Source: Streptomyces sp. NRRL F-6131 (GTDB lineage Bacteria; Actinomycetota; Actinomycetes; Streptomycetales; Streptomycetaceae). From it: DNA of 64,000 bases. The notes below the pieces were generated by a model. It did not search any database and was not told the DNA's origin. It saw only the letters and a program-made list of their open reading frames with translations. Each line of letters begins with the position of its first letter. Position 1 is the first letter of the stretch. Below are positions 1-7,906 of this stretch, in pieces. A program made the translations under genes and the position numbers. The stretch is from contig JOHN01000077.1 of NCBI GenBank assembly GCA_000719695.1, forward strand, positions 1 through 64,000, in the 5' to 3' direction.

Positions 1-58
1 GGCGCTTCGGGGTGGCGGTGACGGCGGTGGTGGCGGTGGTCTCGTTACGGAAGGTCAC
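1..58 (-). CDS. 5' end of an unidentified gene, cut by the window edge
   Basis: A GTG at 58-56 follows a purine-rich stretch (GAGAGGAAC) at ribosome-binding distance and opens a frame that stays open to the window edge. It reads VTFRNETTATTAVTATPKR, a Thr/Ala-rich start typical of many short actinobacterial proteins. Only 19 codons are visible, so no family can be assigned; the call rests on the start context alone. Confidence 0.3.
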   Translation of the reverse strand, partial: MTFRNETTATTAVTATPKR

Positions 59-445
59 AGGGGTTCCTCTCGGAGGGGGTCTGCGAGCGTGCGGAACCAA
101 GCCCGGTCCGGGCCGAAGGTTCACAAGGGGGACTCGCGTGGTCGGGCACCGGGCGGGCTCCGGGGCGGTGAGGCCCTGGTGAGCGGCTTGCTCGGTGCAA
201 CGCATTCGAAGTTACGGGTGCCGTGGTGGTTCGAACCTGGCGTGGAAGTGGCCCGGGCCACACGGAGGGGCCTGTGAGGCCGCGCACACGGTCGACGGCG
301 AGTGACGGACGGGCCCCGGCGCGTGCGCGAAACGGGGTGCGGGGAGGGGTTCGGTGCCGGGGTCGGGTGGCCCGCACCACAGCCCTCACCCGCCGTGCCC
401 CGTGTCGTCACCCACCGTGCCCGGCCGGCGCCCCGGGCGGGGCCG
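59..445. other. Non-coding stretch, nothing recognised
   Basis: About 390 bases between the partial gene at the left edge and the 3' end of the DUF1211 gene. All reading frames here are Arg/Pro/Gly-rich with no family signature. A GGTTCGAACC string near 230 resembles a tRNA T-loop, but its flanks cannot form the T-stem or an acceptor stem. I see no gene or clear terminator. Confidence 0.4.
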
Positions 446-1081
446 TCAGAGGGTCGACCCGCTGGCGCTCCTGCTCCAGCGCCCGCTGAGGAACTTGACC
501 GGGATCATGAGCAGCCACCCCCACACGGCCCGGGATCCGATGAGGAAGCTCAGGGGCGCCGTGGCGGCGAAGATGACCACCGTGGCCGCGAGGTCGGTGA
601 GGTAGGCGTGCGCCAGCCGGTCCGGTAGGGGCTCCGCCTGGAGCCAGGGGCGCTTCCACACCACCAGCAGCAGCGTGAGCTGGACGCTTCCCAGCACCGC
701 GACGGCCGCGGAGTAGATGGTCACGGCCGAGGGTTCGTCGCCGTACTCGGCGATGAGCGAGGTGGGGAAGGGGAGCAGGGCCGCGACCCCGAGCCCCAAC
801 AGCGTCAGCCTGATCACCAGGCCGTCCACCCGCCGGACGTTCAGGAAGAGGCGGTGGTGGTCGCGCCAGAAGGCGGCGAGGACGACGAAGCTGAGCGCGT
901 ACGCGCCGACCTCGGGGACGAGGTCGTGCAGCTGGCGCCGGTACTCGGCGGGGTCGAGGCCGTCCGGGAGCTTGATGTCGATGGCGAGCAGGGTGATGGC
1001 GATGGCGTAGACGCCGTCGGCCAGGGCCGTCAGCCGCTCCGGTCGACCGAGCCGGGCGTCCAGGGCTGTCGAGGTCGTCAT
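446..1081 (-). CDS. TMEM175/DUF1211-family membrane protein
   Basis: A 211-residue polytopic membrane protein. After a short polar N-terminus, residues 16-36 carry the family signature, RLTALADGVYAIAITLLAID, which in bacterial TMEM175 homologues forms the first transmembrane helix and part of the ion pathway. Five or six further hydrophobic segments follow, ending with LLMIPVKFLSGRW. Characterised prokaryotic relatives are tetrameric potassium-permeable channels; a channel role here is inferred from family membership. Length matches the single-repeat bacterial form. The start is the ATG at 1081. It stands alone, with no obvious operon partner. Confidence 0.8.
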   Translation of the reverse strand: MTTSTALDARLGRPERLTALADGVYAIAITLLAIDIKLPDGLDPAEYRRQLHDLVPEVGAYALSFVVLAAFWRDHHRLFLNVRRVDGLVIRLTLLGLGVAALLPFPTSLIAEYGDEPSAVTIYSAAVAVLGSVQLTLLLVVWKRPWLQAEPLPDRLAHAYLTDLAATVVIFAATAPLSFLIGSRAVWGWLLMIPVKFLSGRWSRSASGSTL

Positions 1082-1197
1082 CCCGCTGACCCTAGGAACC
1101 TCCGGGGCGGGAACGGGGCAGGCCCGACGGCGTGCCGGGGTGATGTCACGCCTCCGGTGCTGTGGCCCGCGGGGCCGGCGGCCCCGTTCCGGCAGGG

Positions 1198-1226
1198 GCG
1201 CTCGCCGGGGCCACCCCGGCGAGCGC
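1198..1226. terminator. GC-rich hairpin downstream of the lyase-like gene
   Basis: A perfect 13-bp inverted repeat (GCGCTCGCCGGGG and its complement) with a 3-base loop, lying in the gap between two minus-strand genes. It fits a stem-type terminator for the gene ending at 1340, although it lies about 110 bases past that stop and lacks a T-tract. Confidence 0.45.
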
Positions 1227-1339
1227 TGCGGCCGTCGTCCACGAGGCGCCGCCCACGAGCGGGGCGCTGGCGCCGCGGCGGCTCACCGCGGGCGGTCTGC
1301 TGCGGCGAGCCTGCGGGAAGACCGGCGGGGCGGCCGTCC

Positions 1340-2071
1340 CTACGAGCCGGCGGTGGCCGTCTCCAGGGTGGTCGCCATGACCGGGCTGGTGAAGGTGTTC
1401 GTCGCGTTCCCCGTGGAGGTGTGGTACGAACCCCACTTCAGGTAGTTGCGGTCGCCGTCCCAGGTGGTGCCCTTGAACGTGTCCGAGCCGGTGGTGAAGG
1501 ACTGCTTCACGCCGTCGAACCAGAAGTCGATGGTGCCGTCGGTGCGACCCAGGCGGATCTTCAGCGCGTAGGAGTGCCACTGGTTGTTGGCCGTCGGCGC
1601 GGTCCACAGCGTGTGCGCGACGTGCTTGGTGTCCCACTCCTGGAGGCGGATGCGCCCGCTCGTCGCGTCGATCTCGATCGGGTGGTTCGCCGTGTCGGTG
1701 CTCGGCGAACACTTGAGCTGGAAGACGTAGCGGCTGTTGGAGTCCTTGATGTCCACCTTGGACGACCACCCCAGGTAGAAGGTGTCGCCCTCCTTCAGAT
1801 TGGGGCTCAGCGTCTCGCAACGCTCCTCGCCCGCGGCCTGGAACGCCCGCCACACACTGCCCTTGGCCGGGTCCTTGACGACACTGAAGTTTCCGGCGGC
1901 GCACTGGACGGAGGTGAAGGAGGACGGGCCCTTGCTGGTGCTCGGGGTCCACAGGACCTTGCCCGTCGCGGCGGCGGAGCTGCCGGTGGTGGCCGTGCCG
2001 CAGGTGATCGCGAGCGTGGTGAGGGCCACGACGCCGGCGGCGGTCCTGCGAGGGTGGGACAGGGAAGGCAT
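1340..2071 (-). CDS. Secreted polysaccharide lyase-like protein (heparin lyase I fold)
   Basis: A 243-residue exported protein. Residues 1-35 are a Sec signal peptide (basic start MPSLSHPRRT, Ala/Leu/Thr core, Ala-rich end). The rest reads as one beta-jelly-roll of the polysaccharide lyase/heparin lyase I-like family: FYLGWSSKVD, YVFQLKCSPS, NQWHSYALKIRLG and TIDFWFDGVKQSF are typical strand blocks, with GTIDFWFDG the usual late signature. Substrate cannot be read from sequence; related Streptomyces proteins are annotated simply as polysaccharide lyase or hypothetical. The ATG at 2071 is chosen because CTCCGGGAG precedes it; upstream in-frame codons run into Gly/Arg/Val-rich sequence antisense to the terminator region. 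It is followed by a hairpin at 1198-1226. Confidence 0.7.
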   Translation of the reverse strand: MPSLSHPRRTAAGVVALTTLAITCGTATTGSSAAATGKVLWTPSTSKGPSSFTSVQCAAGNFSVVKDPAKGSVWRAFQAAGEERCETLSPNLKEGDTFYLGWSSKVDIKDSNSRYVFQLKCSPSTDTANHPIEIDATSGRIRLQEWDTKHVAHTLWTAPTANNQWHSYALKIRLGRTDGTIDFWFDGVKQSFTTGSDTFKGTTWDGDRNYLKWGSYHTSTGNATNTFTSPVMATTLETATAGS

Positions 2072-2101
2072 GCCGCTCCCGGAGGGATGAGGGGTCGAAT
2101 G

Positions 2102-2141
2102 ACTTCGCGCGCCCGGACCGACCGGTCCGGACGCGCGAAGT
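2102..2141. terminator. Hairpin terminator of the permease gene
   Basis: Arms of 18 bases (ACTTCGCGCGCCCGGACC at 2102-2119 and its near-complement at 2124-2141) with one mismatch and a 4-base loop. It sits about 95 bases past the permease stop and upstream of the lyase-like gene, so it should separate the two transcripts. Confidence 0.65.
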
Positions 2142-2235
2142 GATTCGACCACCTGACGGTGTGCCGGGCCAAGCGGGACGGCCGATGGAGGCCCTTTCGG
2201 GCAACTCCACCGGCCGTCGCAGCCCGGCTCGGGCG

Positions 2236-3642
2236 TTACGCGGTCGGCCGCTGTGCCCCGCCCCGCTCCCCGGACCCGTCCGACCCGCCGGACCCGTCCG
2301 CCCCGGCCGACCCGTCGGACCTGTCCGTCCCGGCTGACCCGCCCGACCCGTCGGACTCCCCGGACCCGTCGGTGCCCGCCTCGTACGAGGAGGTGCCCGA
2401 GTCGAGCAGCGGCTCCTGCGTCTTGAGGTGCGCGGGCGCCAGGGCGCGCAGCACGTGGTAGCCGGTGATGACCACCAGGGTGCCCAACGCGATGCCGCTG
2501 AGGGTGAAGGTGTCGCTGAACTTCATGGTGACGTTGCCGACGCCGATGATGATGCCCGCGGCGGCCGGCACCAGGTTCAGCGGGTTGCGCAGGTCCACCT
2601 CGGACTTGATCCAGATCTGCGCGCCGAGCAGGCCGATCATGCCGTACAGGATGACGGTGATGCCGCCGAGTACCCCGCCGGGGATCGCGGCCACCACGGC
2701 CCCGAACTTCGGGCAGATGCCGAAGAGCAGTGCGAACCCGGCCGCGGCCCAGTAGGCGGCGGTGGAGTACACACGGGTGGCGGCCATGACCCCGATGTTC
2801 TCGGAGTAGGTGGTGTTCGGCGGGCCGCCGAGCCCGGTGGACAGCATCGAGCCGATGCCGTCCGCGGCGATCGCGGTGCCGAGCTTGTCGTCCAGCGACC
2901 GACCGGTCATCTCGCCCACGGCCTTGACGTGCCCGGCGTTCTCCGCGACCAGCGCGATCACCACGGGCAGGGCGACCAGGATCGCCGACCACTCGAAGGA
3001 GGGGCCGTGGAAGTCGGGCAGGCCGATCCAGTCCGCCGAGCCGACGCCGGAGAGGTCCAGCCGCCAGTGGTCGGTGAGCTGCCCGCTCGCGTCCACCGAG
3101 TGGATCTTCCCGAAGATCCGGTCGAACAGCCAGGAGATCCCGTAGCCGAAGAGCAGGCCGAGGAAGATCGCCACCCGCGACCAGAAGCCGCGCAGACACA
3201 CCATGGCCAGCCCGGTGAACACCATCACCAGCAGCGCCGTCCATTGGTCCTGTGGCCAATAGGTTGAGGCGGTGACGGGCACGAGGTTGAAGCCGATCAG
3301 CATGATGACGGCACCGGTGACGATCGGCGGCATGGCGGCGTGGATGATCCGCGCCCCGAACCGCTGGACCGCCAGCCCCACCAGGAACAGCGCCGCACCC
3401 ACGACGAACACCGCACCGGTGACCGTCGCGCTGCTGCCGCCCTGGGCCCGGATCACCGCGGCCACACCGACGAACGACAGCGAGCAGCCGAGGTAGCTGG
3501 GCACCCCGCCACGGGTCGCCAACAGGAAGATGACGGTCGAGACGCCCGACATCATGATCGCCAGATTGGGGTCCAGCCCCATCAGCACGGGCGCCACGAA
3601 TGTTGACCCGGCGGATGCATGGCGAGCGTTGTCCGCTGCCAA
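2236..3642 (-). pseudogene. NCS2 uracil/xanthine permease, 5' end lost at an integration junction
   Basis: From about residue 14 this is a nucleobase:cation symporter-2 (uracil-xanthine permease, UraA-like): FVAPVLMGLDPNLAIMMSGV, PSYLGCSLSFVG, GARIIHAAMPPIVTGAVIML, VALVAENAGHVKAVGEMTGR and GLGGPPNTTYSENIG are classical family blocks. Members normally carry about 40-50 residues before FVAPVLMGL, including the first helix (consensus near QHVVAMFGA). Here that part is replaced by a nonsense leader (MAADNARHASAG) that starts at TTG inside the 5' region of the neighbouring recombinase gene. The break falls near 3597-3606. The protein ends in an odd Gly/Ser/Asp-rich tail of about 40 residues. It is probably inactive because the first membrane helix and native promoter are gone. 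Confidence 0.8.
3590..3625. other. Probable attachment-site junction (attL or attR)
   Basis: Permease homology on the minus strand ends around 3597-3606, at the codons for S-T-F-V, and the recombinase gene begins within about 80 bases in the opposite direction. Large serine recombinases normally sit immediately beside one end of their integrated element, so the crossover site should lie here. The exact core dinucleotide cannot be placed without the partner junction. Confidence 0.5.
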
Positions 3643-3665
3643 CAGGCTTGACCGAGGGGCTCGTC

Positions 3666-5318
3666 TTGAACGTTCGCCTGCGTATGCGTCGTGCGGTGAT
3701 CTACATCCGGGTGAGTGTGGCTCGGGAGGAGATGATCAGTCCGGAGTTGCAGGAGCATCAGTGTCGGGGGTTGGTGGATCGGGAGGAGCTGGTGCTGGCT
3801 CGGGCTCCGTTGATGGATCTGGGGAAGTCGGGGCGGGGGTTCAGTGACCGGCAGATCGCGGAGATCATCGCGATGGCGGAGCGTGGTGAGTTCGAGGTGT
3901 TGGTGCTGTGGGTGTGGTCGCGTTTCGGGCGGAACACGCTGGAGTCGTTGCAGAATCTGGACCGGTTGACGGAGCTGGGTGTCGAGGTGCGTGCGGCGAA
4001 GGAGGACTTCGACGGGCGGACGGTGATCGGCAGGTTCGCGATCCGGCAGATGCTGAACATTGCGGAGCTGTTCTCGGACCAGTTGTCCGAGACGTGGAAG
4101 GAGACGATCGCCAGGCGTCGGCGGCGGGGTCTGCCGCATGCGAACCAGGGGCGCTTCGGGTACTACCGGTGTGGGACCTGTCCGCCGAAGAAGCGTGGCG
4201 TCCCGCTGGAGACATGCCCGAAGTGCAGAGAGGGCGTGTTGAAGGTGGAGCGCGACCTGGGGCCACGGCTATGGGATGCCTACGAGCGTGTCACGGACGG
4301 GGTGAACACCGTCTCGATCACCCATGAATGGTACGCGGCCGGTATCACCGATCCGGTGACCGACAAGCCGGTCACGCCGGCGCACCTGTACGACATCCTC
4401 GACTCGGGCTTCGGGCTGGGACTGGTCCGCTACCGCCTGCCCGAGCAACTGCATGTGCTTGCCCGCGACAAGGAGGGCGTCCCGCAGAAGAGGCGCAACC
4501 GTTCCCGTCGTCCGGAACAGTTCGGCCTCTACCTTCCCGGGCGCCACGAGCCTGTTACGGGAGACCGCGCCACGGCGGAGCACCTCTGGGACCGGTACAC
4601 TGCGCGCCGCGGGACCATGCCACAACGCCCGACCATCGATGATCGCCACCGGCCCCGATACTCGGTGAGCGGACGGATGGGGTGCCCCTACTGCCAGGGT
4701 GCTATGCAGCCCCTCCTTCGTGCGAAGAAGAAGCGAAGGCCGCCGGTGAACGGACGCCCTCACCCGTTTGACGTGACGTGGCGGTGCCGCAATCGGGCCG
4801 ATCTCGGCAACTGCCCCGACTCCGGATACGGCAACCTCGAGCACATCGAGACCCGCGTCGTGGCCTGGCTTCGGCAGCAGGCAGACCCGGCCGACTTGTC
4901 CGACGGGCATGAGACCGCTGAGGCGCAGGCGGACCTCGCCCTGCGTGAAGTGGCTGTTCAGGCCGAGCTCAAGGAGCTGATCTCACAGGAGGCTGTTCTC
5001 GCGGACGCTGTCGCTTCCCGGGCCATCGACTATCAGGCCGCCCAGCGGAAGAAACTGCGTATCGACCAACATCGCACCGAACTCACTGAGAAGTTGGGGG
5101 AGCTGGAGTCCGCGCTCGCAAAGCTCCGGCCGCACCCAGGGCCTGCGGCGATCGCGGCTGTCCTCGCCGCTTGGGACGATGCGTCGCCCGACCGGCGCAA
5201 CCTCATGATCAAAGACATCGTCCGAGTGATCACGGTGTACAAGGGGCGCGCATCCCTCTTGAGGACAAGTACGAGATCACTGGTGTCTGGCAGCCACCGA
5301 GGCGTCTCTGACAAGTGA
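3666..5318 (+). CDS. Large serine recombinase (site-specific integrase)
   Basis: A 550-residue integrase of the large serine recombinase family, which inserts and excises phage or mobile-element DNA at att sites. The catalytic serine is in YIRVSVAREE near residue 17. The resolvase-type domain continues with VLWVWSRFGRNTLESLQ and FAIRQMLNIAELFSDQLSE. The recombinase domain follows, then a zinc-ribbon region (GCPYCQGAM, later WRCRNRADLGNCP) and a long coiled coil (about residues 425-490). There is an extra Cys cluster early in the recombinase domain (CGTC, then CPKC), which is unusual. TTG at 3666 is chosen because GAGGGG lies six bases upstream; ATG at 3684 is the alternative. It abuts the broken permease gene, its likely target. 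No excision factor or phage structural gene is seen nearby. Confidence 0.85.
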   Translation: MNVRLRMRRAVIYIRVSVAREEMISPELQEHQCRGLVDREELVLARAPLMDLGKSGRGFSDRQIAEIIAMAERGEFEVLVLWVWSRFGRNTLESLQNLDRLTELGVEVRAAKEDFDGRTVIGRFAIRQMLNIAELFSDQLSETWKETIARRRRRGLPHANQGRFGYYRCGTCPPKKRGVPLETCPKCREGVLKVERDLGPRLWDAYERVTDGVNTVSITHEWYAAGITDPVTDKPVTPAHLYDILDSGFGLGLVRYRLPEQLHVLARDKEGVPQKRRNRSRRPEQFGLYLPGRHEPVTGDRATAEHLWDRYTARRGTMPQRPTIDDRHRPRYSVSGRMGCPYCQGAMQPLLRAKKKRRPPVNGRPHPFDVTWRCRNRADLGNCPDSGYGNLEHIETRVVAWLRQQADPADLSDGHETAEAQADLALREVAVQAELKELISQEAVLADAVASRAIDYQAAQRKKLRIDQHRTELTEKLGELESALAKLRPHPGPAAIAAVLAAWDDASPDRRNLMIKDIVRVITVYKGRASLLRTSTRSLVSGSHRGVSDK

Positions 5319-5910
5319 TTCTGTGGTGGGTGAGGTGAACGGACAGGCATGGTGCGTGTGTCGATGGAGGTCGGGGCGTGGCATCGCCGGCGAGGGCCGA
5401 TGCGGAATTCGTTCGGTCAGAAGTGGCGCCAGCGTTTTGCAGGCCTTGCTGAGGTCATCCCCACGAGCCTGGAAGTCCACGAACAGGCGCTCTGACGGGA
5501 GGCCAATCGGATTTCTCCGTGACGGTTGTCCGGTGGGCACTGGCCTCACCATGGACGACGGAGCGGCTTCGGCTTCCGGGGTCGTCGTAGTACCCGTCAT
5601 AGAAGGCGGATCGCTCATGGCTGAGAAGTCTTCGAGCTGCTCGCCCGCCTCGAGCTCGCGCAGTCGGTCCAGCGCGGCCGCTGCAGCAGGGGAGGAGGTC
5701 CGGTGCGGACATGGGGTCGGGCTCGGGGGCGGTCAAAGGGGCGGGTGCCTCTCGTCGGCGGGTGATGACATGGGGATGGTGCGCTCGACGGCGCGATGTA
5801 TCGGGCCGGGCTCGGTGTACAAGCATCGCCCGCCTCGTCCCATCCGCGCCGAGTACCCGTTCCGCTCCCGCCCGTCCGACCGTATCGCCGCCCTCATCCG
5901 CGAACGCCAA
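5319..5910. other. Region with no supportable gene
   Basis: Between the recombinase stop and a strong hairpin at 5911. A long plus-strand frame crosses it, but its composition (Ser/Gly/Arg runs) changes abruptly and no family pattern appears. A minus-strand stretch near 5400-5500 (FVDFQARGDDLSKACKTLAP) and a plus-strand stretch near 5845-5905 (PFRSRPSDRIAALIRERQRG) look locally protein-like and may be worn gene fragments, but neither can be named. Confidence 0.4.
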
Positions 5911-5956
5911 CGAGGAGCGGTCCCACCTACCGGAATGGTGGTGGGACCGCTCCTCG
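5911..5956. terminator. Strong hairpin terminator
   Basis: A perfect 16-bp inverted repeat (CGAGGAGCGGTCCCAC at 5911-5926, complement at 5941-5956) with a 14-base loop. It lies 12 bases past the minus-strand stop at 5968, exactly where the terminator of that truncated gene should be. Confidence 0.7.
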
Positions 5957-5967
5957 TGGGGCCTGGG

Positions 5968-6046
5968 TCAGACCGCCTGGAAGCTCAGGGCCGCGGCATG
6001 GTCGGCGTACTGGGAGACGTGCGCGCCGCCGAGCGAGTACGGCCCC
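5968..6046 (-). pseudogene. 3' end fragment of an unidentified gene
   Basis: The last 25 codons on the minus strand read GPYSLGGAHVSQYADHAAAL followed by SFQAV and stop. They look like the closing strand of a globular domain and are followed at once by their own hairpin terminator. Upstream of about 6046 the frame becomes the mirror of a plus-strand fragment, so the gene is cut there. The family is not recognised. Confidence 0.4.
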
Positions 6047-6405
6047 TGGACACCTACGCCACCATCGCCTACGAGGTGGCTGGCCTCCGCCAGGAGGACG
6101 ACGAGGACGACCAGGGCGACGTGCCGTCCAGGGAGCTGGGCGCCGCGCTGGAGTGGGCCCACGCCGGCGTGTGTGTCCTCCAGCAGTCCCTGCCCTGGCC
6201 GTTCACCGACGTCCTGCTCTACGGCGAGCTCGACAACCGGCCCGCCCACCGCATCCTCTACTGCTACGCCGACCTGCTGCGCCGCCGCGCCCCGAAGGCG
6301 GCCGCCGTATGGTTCACCGCGCTGGTCTACCTCAACCCGAACAACAACCTGGGCGCCCGCTTCATCGCCCCGGGCGGCCCCCAGTATCCCGGGTTCTGCG
6401 CAGCG
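6047..6405 (+). pseudogene. Internal fragment of a TPR-like protein
   Basis: About 120 codons with convincing protein character: LDTYATIAYEVAGLRQ, ALEWAHAGVCVLQQSLPW, LYGELDNRPAHRILYCYADL and AVWFTALVYLNPNNNLGARF. The last block resembles the closing helix pair of a tetratricopeptide repeat (turn LNPNNNLGARF). There is no start codon with a ribosome site, and both ends run into unrelated sequence, so it is a gene fragment. Function unknown. Confidence 0.4.
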
Positions 6406-6453
6406 CGGAAGGCCGTCACCCTGTTGATGGTGGCCTCCGTCGTTCGGGTTCGG

Positions 6454-7658
6454 TCAGAGCAGTTCGTTGGGGTAGAACGGCCCCGAGCGGACGATGTGGT
6501 GAGTGGCCGAGTCGATCTTGTTCGACCCACTGGGTGATGTAGGCGTTCACGGCGGCCTGGGCGGTGGTGACGCGGCTGTGGTCGCCTCCCAGGAGCCCGA
6601 AGAGCAGGAGCGGATGCTGGCCGCCCCGTGTACCGAGTTCGCGGTCGAGCCAGTTCGAGGCGAGCGGGCGGTAGTCGCCGCGGATCCCGGTGACCCGTAG
6701 GTACGGCGTCTCGATGTGTCCTTCGGCGTCCTGCTGGACGAGCAGGCGCAGGTACTCGAAGCGCTCCCACGCCTCGGTGAAAGCGGTGGCGTTGGCCAGC
6801 ACGTGTCCGGTGAAGATGGGCTTGAGGAACTGGTGGAGCCGCTGCGCCGAGTCGCGCCGTCCCATGACCGTCTCTGGTCCGAGCAGGGCGGCGGCCGGCC
6901 GGTCCTCCCGACGGATGTCCTGGGCGCGGGGGTCGGTGAGCAGGGCGGTTGTCAGCGGCCAGCGGTCGTTTCCGACGGCGCCGATGCCTGCGCTGTGGAG
7001 GAGCACGGTGGCGGGGTGCGGCGGAGGTTGTTGAGCAGGGTTGTTCCGCTGTCCCAGGTGGTGGTGGCGAGGCGCTCGATGTCGGGGAACCAGTAACGGT
7101 CGGTGGGGTCGTCGCCCCAGTAGGCGGTGACTGCGACCAGAGTGGCGAGCTTCTCGGTCTCGGCCTGCCACTCCTTGAACCGCCGCTCGTGCTCGCCCTC
7201 CAGATCGGTACTCAGGCTCGCCGGGGTCGCAGTGCGTAGCGGGTGGTCGGTGAGGCGGGCGGCTTCGCGGCGCAGGGTGTCGTGGAGGTTGATGGCGGGG
7301 CCTTGGCCCCGGAGTTCGCGCTTGGCGATGGCGATGGCGGCGGCGATGTTGGCGGGGTTGTCGCGGCTGGTCTCGGCGAGAGCGGTGACGGCGTCGGCGG
7401 TCTGGCCGAGGAAGCGGTCGGCGTCGGCCTCGATGTAGGTGCCCTGGCGGTGCCCGAGGAGTTCGGAGGCCGCCTCGGAGAGCGGGAAGGGGTCGGCCCA
7501 GTACGTGGCGAAGCGGCGGGTGGGGCAGCGCTTGAGTGCCGCGCCCAGGGCCGGGTCGTAGGTGGCGGACCACCCGGCGATGATCAGGCCGTACTCGTCG
7601 AGGACCTGGTCCAGGAAGCGGTCGACCTCCGGCTCGTACTCGGCGAGTTCCTCGGGGG
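6454..7658 (-). pseudogene. SIR2-like family protein, 5' truncated with two frameshifts
   Basis: Read from 7658 downward, the frame starts STPEELAEYEPEVDRFLDQV, then LIIAGWSATYDPALGAALKR and PTRRFATYWADPFPLSEAAS, matching the C-terminal half of SIR2-like NAD-binding domains (the WSA(T)YD block and the following strand). A long helical region follows. A one-base deletion near 7018-7024 shifts the frame from NNLRR to VLLHSAGIGAVGNDRWPLTT. A second shift near 6519-6523 leads to the apparent native end KIDSATHHIVRSGPFYPNEL. The N-terminal half of the SIR2 domain is absent, cut off exactly where an alpha-galactosidase shard begins. Proteins of this type occur in Streptomyces as stand-alone genes and sometimes in defence loci. 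This copy is dead. Confidence 0.65.
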
Positions 7659-7906
7659 TCGAATCCTGCTCCTCCGGCGGCGCCCGGATCGACTACGGCA
7701 TCCTGGAACGCACCGACCGCATCTGGGCCTCCGACACCAACGACCCCCTGGAGCGCCAGCGGATCCAGCGCTGGACCGGACTGCTCGTCCCCCCGGAGCT
7801 TGTCGGCTCACCGCCTCGACGGAGTCCGTACCGGGCCGGCTCCGGCTGCCCGGACTCGACCCGGAGCTCACCTACACCGTGACCGTCCGCACCGAGATCC
7901 GGCCGC
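7659..7906 (+). pseudogene. Shard of a GH36 alpha-galactosidase gene
   Basis: Bases 7659-7808 match 31070-31219 of the alpha-galactosidase gene, including the acid/base block ASDTND. At 7807-7810 the match jumps to 31501-31504, dropping about 283 bases, and continues to about 7906 (matching 31600). Scattered mismatches (for example CGGATCCAG here against CAGATCCAG there) show it is a diverged copy rather than a simple duplicate read. The jump occurs at a short shared GCT and breaks the frame. The shard is fused on the left to a SIR2-like pseudogene and on the right, in opposite orientation, to the 3' end of the GH95 gene. Confidence 0.8.

Noticed and set aside
222..248. tRNA-like T-loop string GGTTCGAACC
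   Set aside because: Flanking bases cannot pair into a T-stem or acceptor stem on either strand, and no anticodon arm is found upstream.
854..2143. 429-codon plus-strand frame opposite the DUF1211 and lyase-like genes
   Set aside because: It is the mirror of real minus-strand genes in very GC-rich DNA; Gly/Arg/Val-rich with no family signature and no ribosome site.
5323..6537. 404-codon frame after the recombinase
   Set aside because: Only its middle-to-late part (6047-6405) looks like protein; the rest changes composition repeatedly and crosses a terminator hairpin and part of the SIR2-like pseudogene, so it is not one gene.
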